This document shows positions 31,375-37,998 of a DNA stretch of 37,998 nucleotides, piece after piece. The notes under the pieces are model-generated. The model was not told where the DNA came from and did no database searches. It was given only the letters and a program-made list of their open reading frames with translations. Source of the stretch: an uncultured Solirubrobacteraceae bacterium. Lineage in GTDB: Bacteria; Actinomycetota; Thermoleophilia; Solirubrobacterales; Solirubrobacteraceae. The stretch covers positions 1 through 37,998 of the forward strand of contig CADCVR010000008.1 of assembly GCA_902806205.1 (NCBI GenBank), in the 5' to 3' direction. The position numbers were made by a program, and so were the translations under genes. Every line of letters begins with the position of its first letter. The stretch's first letter is position 1.

Positions 31375-32261
31375 GCTCGGGCGCGGTCCGCGAGCGCCGG
31401 GTCGGGCGGCGCCGGCCACTCCTGGCCCTGGCCGAGGCCCGCGACGCTCTCCAGGCCCTCCGGGACCGTCTCGGGCGGCTGGTCGAAGTGGATGAACCAC
31501 GCCTCGAGGTGGTCGTCCAGCGTCCCGGCGGACGTGGGCAGCCACACGGTCGCCAAGGGGCGAGACCCGATGTCGAGGCCGTGCAGCGGGGCCATGCGCG
31601 GGTGGTCGCCGAGCGTCAGCCGCGCCGATCGCGTCCCGGGCAGACGCAGCCCCGCGGTCGCCGTGAAGTAGACCGACGACTTCATCAGCATCCCGCGGAA
31701 GGCGCAGTAGTTGGCGCCGGCAGCGCTGATCGGCAGCACGGCGAAGCGCGGCTTGTCGATCTCGATGCGCATCGCCAGGCGCCCGTCGAGGTCGTACTGG
31801 CTCGAGACGGTGCGATCGCCGATGCGGAAGTCGAGGCTCGCCTGGTGCTTGGGCATCCCCCAGATGCCCTTGCCGCCCTTCACGGAGACCTCCGTGCTCA
31901 CCGGCAGGTCGAGGACGTACTGGCCCGTGCCCCACGGCCGGGTCAGCAGCGCGGGCAGCAGGCGGGGTGCCGTTCGCGCGCCGTGGGTGCAGGCGATGGC
32001 GATCGAGAACTCGATGTAGCGCCCGATGTCCGTCGAGCGGTAGTCGATGACCGTGACGACCAGCGCCCCCCGGTCCCCCCACAGCCGCAGCGGCTTGAGC
32101 TCGGTGCCCGGCAGCAGCGCGGCCGCCTTCCCGGCGTCGATCGGGAAGACGGCCATGAGCGCCGGGCTGTCCTGGGAGTCCACGGGCAGCACGAAGGGAA
32201 TACCGTCGACCAGCGCGTGGCGGCCGCGCTGGCGGAGCAGGCGCTCGGGGATCTTCGTCAT
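31371..32261 (-). CDS. Acetoacetate decarboxylase-like protein
   Basis: A 296-residue soluble protein of the acetoacetate decarboxylase superfamily. The segment SVKGGKGIWGMPKHQASLDF corresponds to the catalytic-lysine region, although here it reads GMPKH rather than the usual GFPKK. RGALVVTVIDYRSTDIGRYI and ANYCAFRGMLMKSSVYF match other strands of the cone-shaped barrel. In such clusters these proteins may act on acyl or steroid-derived beta-keto acids, or may have lost decarboxylase activity. The ATG overlaps the hydrolase stop by four bases. Confidence 0.78.
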   Translation of the reverse strand: MTKIPERLLRQRGRHALVDGIPFVLPVDSQDSPALMAVFPIDAGKAAALLPGTELKPLRLWGDRGALVVTVIDYRSTDIGRYIEFSIAIACTHGARTAPRLLPALLTRPWGTGQYVLDLPVSTEVSVKGGKGIWGMPKHQASLDFRIGDRTVSSQYDLDGRLAMRIEIDKPRFAVLPISAAGANYCAFRGMLMKSSVYFTATAGLRLPGTRSARLTLGDHPRMAPLHGLDIGSRPLATVWLPTSAGTLDDHLEAWFIHFDQPPETVPEGLESVAGLGQGQEWPAPPDPALADRARA

Positions 32262-33304
32262 GGGGTGGCCTCCTGGGCGAGCTCGTGGACGATGGTGGGA
32301 AAGACGTCGCGATCGGCGCGCCGGCCCATGAAGACGTCGAGGTGGCCGTAGCCGGGAATCACGTGCACGGCGTGGCGGCCGGGGTGGTGGCGCTCCAGCC
32401 AGGCGTGGGTGCGCAGCTGGCTCTCGGGCGTGAAGCACTGGTTGCGGTCACCGGTCATCAGCGCGAAGCGCGCGTCGGTCCGCGGCGGCGCGTCGACGAA
32501 GCTCGCCGGCAGCTCGGACCGCCCGTCGACCGCGACCAGGTGCCCCGCGCGCACGCACGCGAGGATCTGCTCGAAGAACGTGAGCGGCACCGCGGCGAAC
32601 TCGTCTGTCAGCCAGTCGTGCGTCGCGTCGTCGAGCTGATCGTGCAGCCACAGGGTCGGGAAGCCGACGCCGTAGGTGAAGCTCGCCAGGCGGCACACGT
32701 CGTTGTCGCACTCGCGGTGGGTCGCGCGCACGAAGGCGTGCAGCAGCTTGGGCAGCACCCACGGCGCCCCCGTGCGCCCCCACTGCGGGTCGAGGTAGCC
32801 CAGGACTCGCGCGGCGGGCGGGATCGCCACCCGCAGCTTGAGCTCGCCGAAGCGTGGTACCACCGGATGCAACGAGACCGCGTTGGACACGATCGTGGTG
32901 ACCTGCGGCACCAGCCCGGCGACCGCCGCCATGGTGAAGCTCGTCGACCCCTGGCAGTGCACCACCGCCTTGATCTCCTCGGCGCCCGTGCGCGCGGCGA
33001 CCTCCTCCACCGCCCGCGGGTGATCGAAGGCCGCGGCCTCGTCGAGGGTCCAGCGCGTGCGGGGGATGTCGATGCTCGCCCGCCAGTTCTCCAGCCACAC
33101 GTCGTAGCCCTCGTCGAGCAGGACGTCGACCAGCGTGCGGGCGGTCGGGGGCTGGAAGATCCGGGCGCGGACTCCCGCGCCGTGCACGAGCAGCACCGGG
33201 CCCTTGGTCGGCTCGCGCGCGCCGATCGGGTGCAGGAGGTTCAGCTCCAGCCCGTCGCCGGCGGTGAAGGGCACGATCTCCTCGCGCACGGCGGTGGCGC
33301 TCAT
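32258..33304 (-). CDS. Alpha/beta hydrolase paired with a GMC oxidoreductase
   Basis: A 348-residue hydrolase. The oxyanion segment is GPVLLVHGAGVRARIF, the nucleophile elbow VVHCQGSTSFTMAAVAG (Ser near residue 118), the acid candidate in ALMTGDRNQCF, and the catalytic His in PGYGHLDVFMGRRA near 321. It resembles the esterase part of large cholesterol-oxidase-like proteins in which GMC and hydrolase modules share one chain; here they are separate genes with an ATGA overlap. No signal peptide is visible. Confidence 0.85.
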   Translation of the reverse strand: MSATAVREEIVPFTAGDGLELNLLHPIGAREPTKGPVLLVHGAGVRARIFQPPTARTLVDVLLDEGYDVWLENWRASIDIPRTRWTLDEAAAFDHPRAVEEVAARTGAEEIKAVVHCQGSTSFTMAAVAGLVPQVTTIVSNAVSLHPVVPRFGELKLRVAIPPAARVLGYLDPQWGRTGAPWVLPKLLHAFVRATHRECDNDVCRLASFTYGVGFPTLWLHDQLDDATHDWLTDEFAAVPLTFFEQILACVRAGHLVAVDGRSELPASFVDAPPRTDARFALMTGDRNQCFTPESQLRTHAWLERHHPGRHAVHVIPGYGHLDVFMGRRADRDVFPTIVHELAQEATP

Positions 33305-35697
33305 CGCTTCGCCTCGGGCCCGTAGACCTCCCAGAGGTTGCCGGCGAACAGCGCGCCGAAGCGCGCCACCGCGTCGGGCCGATGGTCGGGGGTCGTGTCG
33401 AAGGTGGTGAGCTGGCGCGCGAAGTCCAGCGGCTTGATGCGCAGGATCCCCGCGGCGAGCACGTCGGCTGCCTCGTCCGCTTCGGGCTGCACGTGACCGG
33501 CCAGCAGCTTCGTGTAGAGCGTGGACGTGTCAGCCCACACCGAGTCGACCCCGCGATCGTCGGCGACGACCTTGTGCCCCGTGAGCGTCACGGGGTGCCC
33601 TTCGCCGTCGGTCAGGTGCAGCCGGTAGAGCATCCGCTTGTCGCGGCCGCCGACGAAGAGGTTGAACCAGCCGCGCTCCACGGGGCGCTCGCCGCCCAGC
33701 GCGTCGCAGCGCACGACCCCTTCGGCGCGCCCTAGGTGGTCGCGGTCGGCCTCGAAGCGGTCGAGGTCGTCGACGGAGATCGTCAGCTCGAACATGCAGC
33801 GCGTGTCCGTGTCCTCGCCCGCCTGCGCGCCGCGCGCCGGGTCGTGCTCCCCGAAGCCGACGAAGCCCTTCATCTGCTCGGTGAAGGCGACGCCCACCGT
33901 CCCGCCGGACCCAGCGACGGCCGGGGGCGCGGCCGCCGCTCCGACCGAGCGGGCGCCGGGAGGCGTGGGCGCGACGGGGCGGGAGGTCTGTGCCGCCGGG
34001 CCGCTCGTGCGGCCGTCGAGGATCGCCTCGGCGAAGCGGTCGGCGACGGCGGCGATCGTCAGCGACGGGTTCGCGCCGACGGGTCCCGGCATGACCGAGC
34101 CGTCGGCGACGTGCAGCCCGGGATGCCCGAAGACCTCGCCGTTCGCGTCCACGACGCCCTCCTCGCGGCTGCGGCCCATCGGCGCGCCGCCGAGCGCGTG
34201 CACGGTGATCACCCGGTTGAGGTGCCACAGGACGTTGTCGAGCAGGGTCCCGCCGAGCTGGTCGGCCACCCGGACGGAGACCTCGCGGACACGTTCGAAG
34301 TAGTCGGCCGAGGCGCCGTGCTTGCGCCAGTCGACCTGCAGGCGCCCGCCGTCGAGGCGCATGCGCCCGTCGGGCACGTCGCGGCCCATGCCGAGCAGCG
34401 GCAGCACGCCGGCCGAGAGGCCGCAGTCGCCGAAGACCGACGCGAGCTCGCTGCTGAGGTTCGTGTCGCGACCGCGGTGCACGAAGCGCCGGATCATCCG
34501 GCCGACGAGCCCCGGCGCGATCCGCGCCAGCGTGCCCGGCGTGTCGGCGGCCTGCAGCAGCCAGGTGCCGAACTCCGGGAACCCCGCATCCTGCAGGTAG
34601 AAGCCGCGGCCCGTGGCCCCGTCGCCGTCGGCCGCGTCCGGGACACGGATCGCGCTGGTGATCACTGGCCCGAACGCGGGGTCGAGGACCCGCGGCTTGG
34701 GGACCCCGTCGGCCGCGTCCTCCCGGCAGCGCACGGCGAAGGTCAGCAGGTCACCGTTCCCGGAGAAGTGCGTGCCGAGCGCCGGGCTCAGCGCGGGCAG
34801 CGCCGCGCGGTTGCGCAGCAGCAGGTAGGTGGTGCCGAGCGTGCCGGCGGCCAGCACGAGCCGGTCGGCGGTGACCGTGCGCCGCGGCAGCGCGCCTGTG
34901 TCGGTCGGGCTGCCGGCGGCCTCGGCCTCGTGCTCGACGTAGTGCACCGCGTAGCCGCCGCCCTCACGGGGCTCGAAGCCCCGTACCTCGCAGCGCGTGC
35001 GGATGTCGGCACCCGCGTGCCAGGCGGCGGTGAGGTAGGTGTAGTCGAGCGAGTTCTTCGCCCCGAAGTTGCAGCCCACGTCGCACTCGCCGACCAGGCG
35101 GCACGTCTGGCGGGTGCGCCCGTGGAGGTTCGCCCGCGGCTCGACGATCGGCTCACCGGGAACGGGGTCGGCGCCGGGCTCGGGTGCGAAGGTGACCGCG
35201 AGGTTCGGCAGGAACCAGTCCGCGCCGAGATCCTTCGCGGCCCCGCGGAAGGCGAGCGTCTTCGAGGTTCCGTCGTACGGCGCGTGGTCGAGCGGGTACG
35301 GGGTCGCGCCCAGCATGCGCTCGGCGCGCTCGTAGTGCGGCTCGAGGTCGTCGTAGCCGATCGGCCAGTGCTCGTGCTCGTCGCCGGCGAACCACTTCGG
35401 GTCCTTGCGGATCAGCACGTTGGCGTAGATCAGCGAGCCGCCGCCGAGGCCGCTGGAGACCAGCGCCTCGAGGCCCTCGAAGGACCACACGTCGAACATC
35501 CCCTGGAGGCCCTCGCTCGGGTCCCAGAGGTTCTCGCTCATCCCGCGGGGGCTGCGGGGGAACGAGCCCGGCGGGTAGGCCTTGCCACGCTCCAGAACCA
35601 GGACGCGGCGGTCGGCCTCCGCCAGGCGGCAGGCGGTCACCGCGCCGCCGAAGCCGGAGCCCACGACGATCGCGTCGAAGTGCTCGGGATGGGCCAC
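33301..35697 (-). CDS. Cholesterol-oxidase-like GMC oxidoreductase with extra C-terminal domain
   Basis: A 798-residue flavoenzyme. The FAD loop is DAIVVGSGFGGAVTACRLAE at the N-terminus. SSGLGGGSLIYANVLIRKDP, and CRLVGECDVGCNFGAKNSLD, are typical of the ChoD-type branch of GMC enzymes. The active site has VHALGGAPMG (His near 499) and GPVGANPSLTIAAVADR (Asn near 542). After a Pro/Ala linker at about 565-600, residues 600-798 form a domain with FTEQMKGFVGFGEHDPARGA and LYRLHLTDGEGHPVTLTGHK that I cannot name; it looks beta-rich. The GTG at 35697 is two bases past the phosphoesterase stop. Likely substrate is a sterol or other hydrophobic alcohol. Confidence 0.88.
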   Translation of the reverse strand: MAHPEHFDAIVVGSGFGGAVTACRLAEADRRVLVLERGKAYPPGSFPRSPRGMSENLWDPSEGLQGMFDVWSFEGLEALVSSGLGGGSLIYANVLIRKDPKWFAGDEHEHWPIGYDDLEPHYERAERMLGATPYPLDHAPYDGTSKTLAFRGAAKDLGADWFLPNLAVTFAPEPGADPVPGEPIVEPRANLHGRTRQTCRLVGECDVGCNFGAKNSLDYTYLTAAWHAGADIRTRCEVRGFEPREGGGYAVHYVEHEAEAAGSPTDTGALPRRTVTADRLVLAAGTLGTTYLLLRNRAALPALSPALGTHFSGNGDLLTFAVRCREDAADGVPKPRVLDPAFGPVITSAIRVPDAADGDGATGRGFYLQDAGFPEFGTWLLQAADTPGTLARIAPGLVGRMIRRFVHRGRDTNLSSELASVFGDCGLSAGVLPLLGMGRDVPDGRMRLDGGRLQVDWRKHGASADYFERVREVSVRVADQLGGTLLDNVLWHLNRVITVHALGGAPMGRSREEGVVDANGEVFGHPGLHVADGSVMPGPVGANPSLTIAAVADRFAEAILDGRTSGPAAQTSRPVAPTPPGARSVGAAAAPPAVAGSGGTVGVAFTEQMKGFVGFGEHDPARGAQAGEDTDTRCMFELTISVDDLDRFEADRDHLGRAEGVVRCDALGGERPVERGWFNLFVGGRDKRMLYRLHLTDGEGHPVTLTGHKVVADDRGVDSVWADTSTLYTKLLAGHVQPEADEAADVLAAGILRIKPLDFARQLTTFDTTPDHRPDAVARFGALFAGNLWEVYGPEAKR

Positions 35698-35699
35698 GG

Positions 35700-37418
35700 T
35701 CAGCCGCCTCCCGCCGGGGTGGCGATCGGTTCGGCGACCGGGCCGGCGACCGGCTTCCCGTGCCCGTCGGGGACGTGGACGGGCTCCTCGATGAGCTGCG
35801 CCTCCAGGCCGTGGCCGACGGGTCGCAGGTACGGCGCCTCCGTCCCGTCGTCCGGCGCCGGGGCCCACGCGCGCGGCACGCGCGGGATGCCCACGGGGAA
35901 GATCGTCACGCCGTCGGCGCCGAAGCGCAGGCGCAGGAAGTTCTTGTGGTCGGGGATCGCCTGGCAGGCGAGCACCTCGTTGGCGTGGCCGGGGGCGAAC
36001 GGGTGGGCGAGGATCAGGTAGACCCCGAACGTCACGCCACCGAGCAGGAACCCGCTGACGGCGGACCCGGCGGCCACGAGCACGCCGCCGGCGACGCCCT
36101 CCGCGCCGAGCGCCTGCGTCGCGACGAGCGCCGGCGCGCACGCCAGGGCGAGGTGCGCGGCGGCGTGTCCCGCCGCGGCCAGCGCGCGGCGGAGCCGGCC
36201 CACCACCGAGCAGTAGCCGAACGTCGCCGCCGCCAGCACGAGCGCGAGCAGCGCGAAGAGCGCGAACCACCCGTCGCCGGAGGTCAGGCCGGCGTAGAGC
36301 GAGACGCCGAGCAGCGCGTGCAGCCCGGCGACCACCGCGCAGAGGTCAGGCGCCAGGCGCGGCAGGGCCCAGGCGCCGCGCGCGATGCGCCGCGACGCTG
36401 CGCGGTCGGGGTACGTCGTCTGCAGCGCGTACGTGGGCCGGCCCTCCGGCAGGGTCAGCGCCGCGGGCAGCAGGTGGGTGGGGGCCAGGTAGGCGCCGCC
36501 GCCGCCCGCGGTGACCAGCTGGCTGCCGTCCTCGGCCGAATACCGGGCGTAGTGATGCAGGTCGCCGGTGAGCGTCAGGCGCACCTCGGCGCCCGCCGCG
36601 CGCACCACCTCGTCCTCGAAGTAGCGCAGGTTCTTGTAGGAGTCGGGGACGTGGTCGCGCTCGACCTTCGTCCAGCTCGGCTTGCCCGTGACGAGCACGA
36701 CATGGTCGCCCGGCGCGAGGCCGACCGCCTTGAAGTACGCGAGCTGCGGGGCATCGATGTAGGTGTCGAGCTGGATGTCGATGCCCAGGAGCCAGCGCCG
36801 GTGCGGCAGCCGGACGGCGAAGTAGCTGCGCCGCTGGCGGGTCCGCCAGGCGCCGATGTCCAGCCCGCCGCAGAAGAAGCGCATGAAGTTCGTCAGCCCG
36901 TCGTACCAGTCGTGGTTGCCCGGAATGGCCAGCAGGTCGGGCCGCCGTCTGTCGGTCCACGGGAACGCGGCGCGGTAGGGCCCGCGGAAGCGGTGCTCGT
37001 AGGCCTCGCGCGTCGGGTCGGGATAGACCTGGTCTCCCCCCATGATCAGCGCCCGTCCCCGGGGGAGGACGTGGCCGCCGAGCTCGAGTCGCGGGCTGGC
37101 CAGCAGCGAGGCGACCGCGTAGGTGGCGTCGAAGCCGTCGCCGAGATCGGCGACGAAGTCGATCCACAGCGCGCCGTCCTCGTCCGCGTCCTGCTCGCCG
37201 TAGGTCAGCGGCGGCCCCGGCTGCGGGTCCAGCGCCGCCTCGAACTCCCGCTTGTCGGCGTACTGGCCGAAGAGCTCTGAGGCGACGACGCGCACCGCGG
37301 CCGCCACCAGGATCGGCGGGCTCAGCCAGCGGACCATCGGTCGCCGTTCGAAGCCGAGCGCGGCCAACACGCGAGGACGCTCAGACGGCGTCGCGGCCTC
37401 TCGCTCGACATCGTTCAT
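35700..37418 (-). CDS. Membrane-attached metallophosphoesterase
   Basis: A 572-residue calcineurin-like phosphoesterase and first gene of the operon. Metal-binding motifs appear in order: FVADLGDGFD (near 89), IMGGDQVYPDP (near 127), AIPGNHDWYDGL (near 169), and LTGDLHHYARY (near 284). Residues about 350-480 form a block of hydrophobic helices (AVVAGLHALLGVSLYAGL, FALFALLALVLAAATFGY and others), after which a soluble tail with a Pro/Gly-rich end follows. The N-terminal RWLSPPILVAAAVRVVASEL is another possible membrane segment. The ATG at 37418 has AGAGGAAG four bases upstream. The substrate is unknown. Confidence 0.88.
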   Translation of the reverse strand: MNDVEREAATPSERPRVLAALGFERRPMVRWLSPPILVAAAVRVVASELFGQYADKREFEAALDPQPGPPLTYGEQDADEDGALWIDFVADLGDGFDATYAVASLLASPRLELGGHVLPRGRALIMGGDQVYPDPTREAYEHRFRGPYRAAFPWTDRRRPDLLAIPGNHDWYDGLTNFMRFFCGGLDIGAWRTRQRRSYFAVRLPHRRWLLGIDIQLDTYIDAPQLAYFKAVGLAPGDHVVLVTGKPSWTKVERDHVPDSYKNLRYFEDEVVRAAGAEVRLTLTGDLHHYARYSAEDGSQLVTAGGGGAYLAPTHLLPAALTLPEGRPTYALQTTYPDRAASRRIARGAWALPRLAPDLCAVVAGLHALLGVSLYAGLTSGDGWFALFALLALVLAAATFGYCSVVGRLRRALAAAGHAAAHLALACAPALVATQALGAEGVAGGVLVAAGSAVSGFLLGGVTFGVYLILAHPFAPGHANEVLACQAIPDHKNFLRLRFGADGVTIFPVGIPRVPRAWAPAPDDGTEAPYLRPVGHGLEAQLIEEPVHVPDGHGKPVAGPVAEPIATPAGGG

Positions 37419-37774
37419 TGCTTCCTCTCTCTGTGCTTCGTCGGCGCGTTCGACCTTCCCACCGGGGGTTCGCGATGTCAATGGCTACGCGCCACGTTCG
37501 GTGTCCCCGCCAGGCTCTCGGCTGAGCATGCTCCGCCGTTCTCGGGCTTTGCTCTCGCCGTCGCGGCCTGCGTGCTCTGCGTGGCGCCCAGGCCTCCGCG
37601 GGCATTCGCCAGCGGATCGCCGCGGCCAACAAAGTCGAGCGGGTGCTTACTGCCAAGAACCAAGAAACCGGTGGGGGTTGGCAGCCTCGATCAGCGCGCG
37701 AGCACCCACTTCGAGCGAGTCCGTTAGCGGCCGCTCTTCGTGCTGTACAGCTCGCGCTCGCAGTGCTCGCACTC
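37419..37774. other. Intergenic region without a supported gene
   Basis: About 355 bases. The left part holds the operon promoter. The middle (37490-37720) has no recognisable gene or tRNA. The right part (37724-37772), read on the minus strand, ends [16 protein letters not shown] then a stop, which looks like a Cys/Lys-rich protein C-terminus cut off at the point where the lepA similarity starts. Confidence 0.5.
37453..37481 (-). promoter_or_regulatory. Promoter of the eight-gene operon
   Basis: On the minus strand TTGACA (37481-37476) is followed after 17 bases by GAAGGT (37458-37453), placing the transcript start about 28 bases before the metallophosphoesterase ATG at 37418. The -35 is a perfect consensus and the -10 differs at its first base. 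Confidence 0.55.
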
Positions 37775-37998
37775 GTGTCCGACCGCATCCTGGAGCTGAC
37801 CGGCGCCGTCGACGCCCGGGACATGCGCGAGCAGTACCTCGACTCGATGGACATCGAGCGCGAGCGGGGCATCACGATCAAGGCCCAGAACGTGCGGGTG
37901 CCGTGGAAGGGTGCCACCCTCCACCTGGTCGACACGCCCGGCCACGTCGACTTCGGCTACGAGGTGAGCCGGTCCCTGGCCGCCTGCGAGGGCGTGAT
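37775..37998 (+). CDS. lepA: Elongation factor 4 (LepA) fragment lacking the P-loop, cut by the window edge
   Basis: From 37778 the frame reads [40 protein letters not shown], then [20 protein letters not shown], unmistakable LepA with switch I (RGITIKAQ) and G3 (DTPGH). LepA should start about 20 residues earlier with a P-loop of the form AHIDHGKSTL; here the bases before SDRIL translate as [11 protein letters not shown], with no GTP-binding motif in any frame. GTG at 37775 could start a protein, but it would not bind GTP normally. A truncated copy, a rearrangement or an assembly join are possible. The right end continues outside the window. Confidence 0.8.
   Translation, partial: MSDRILELTGAVDARDMREQYLDSMDIERERGITIKAQNVRVPWKGATLHLVDTPGHVDFGYEVSRSLAACEGV

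Noticed and set aside
33736-36021. Plus-strand frame of 761 codons opposite the GMC gene and phosphoesterase
   Set aside because: No motif and a shadow-type composition; the minus-strand genes are well supported.
37478-37663. Minus-strand frame of 61 codons beginning [12 protein letters not shown]
   Set aside because: No ribosome site, no recognisable family, and it overlaps the likely operon promoter; not supported as a gene.
37665-37725. tRNA-like stretch GGGGTTGGCAGCCTCGATCA
   Set aside because: No acceptor stem, anticodon arm or T-loop consensus can be fitted.

Overview
This is a GC-rich window with long open antisense frames, densely overlapping start and stop codons and several TANNNT elements placed 6 to 8 bases before a start codon (leaderless-type promoters). 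That pattern fits a high-GC actinomycete. The gene set (assimilatory nitrate cluster, MMPL exporter with NarL-type regulators, DUF4383, YccF, lamin-tail protein) would suit a soil lineage such as Thermoleophilia/Solirubrobacterales, but no rRNA or complete housekeeping gene confirms this.

Layout. 1-4.7 kb: a cupin gene cut by the window edge, then a graveyard of broken genes (hydrolase N-terminus, frameshifted soxR, quinone oxidoreductase lacking its Rossmann fold, aldo-keto reductase and cupin remnants) around two intact units: an Rrf2 regulator/NmrA-type reductase pair with an operator between them, and ung. A 160-bp MITE-like element lies next to the remnants. 4.7-10.3 kb: a leftward locus, dedA - response regulator (frameshifted) - histidine kinase - response regulator, followed by an MMPL exporter. 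dedA and the exporter share an upstream promoter module. 10.3-18.2 kb: a lamin-tail protein, a TetR regulator with a perfect 20-bp palindrome divergent from two small membrane proteins, a peroxiredoxin pair, an OmpR-type two-component system, YccF, a probable beta-propeller protein and a hemerythrin.

18.2-20.5 kb: a secreted DUF3494 (ice-binding-like/adhesin-like) protein and an L,D-transpeptidase, overlapping by four bases. Their leader contains a cyclic di-GMP-I (GEMM) type riboswitch, an alternative pairing partner and a helix over the ribosome binding region. This predicts second-messenger control of surface protein display and wall cross-linking.

20.6-28.5 kb: an assimilatory nitrate operon, narK-nirB-nirD followed by a molybdopterin nitrate reductase fused to its own FAD/NAD reductase and [2Fe-2S] BFD domain. 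28.7-37.5 kb: a leftward, tightly coupled eight-gene operon behind a TTGACA promoter: membrane metallophosphoesterase, cholesterol-oxidase-like GMC oxidoreductase, alpha/beta hydrolase, acetoacetate-decarboxylase-like protein, three small membrane proteins and a patatin. It looks like an undescribed lipid or sterol modification system. The window ends in a lepA (EF4) sequence that begins abruptly after the missing P-loop.
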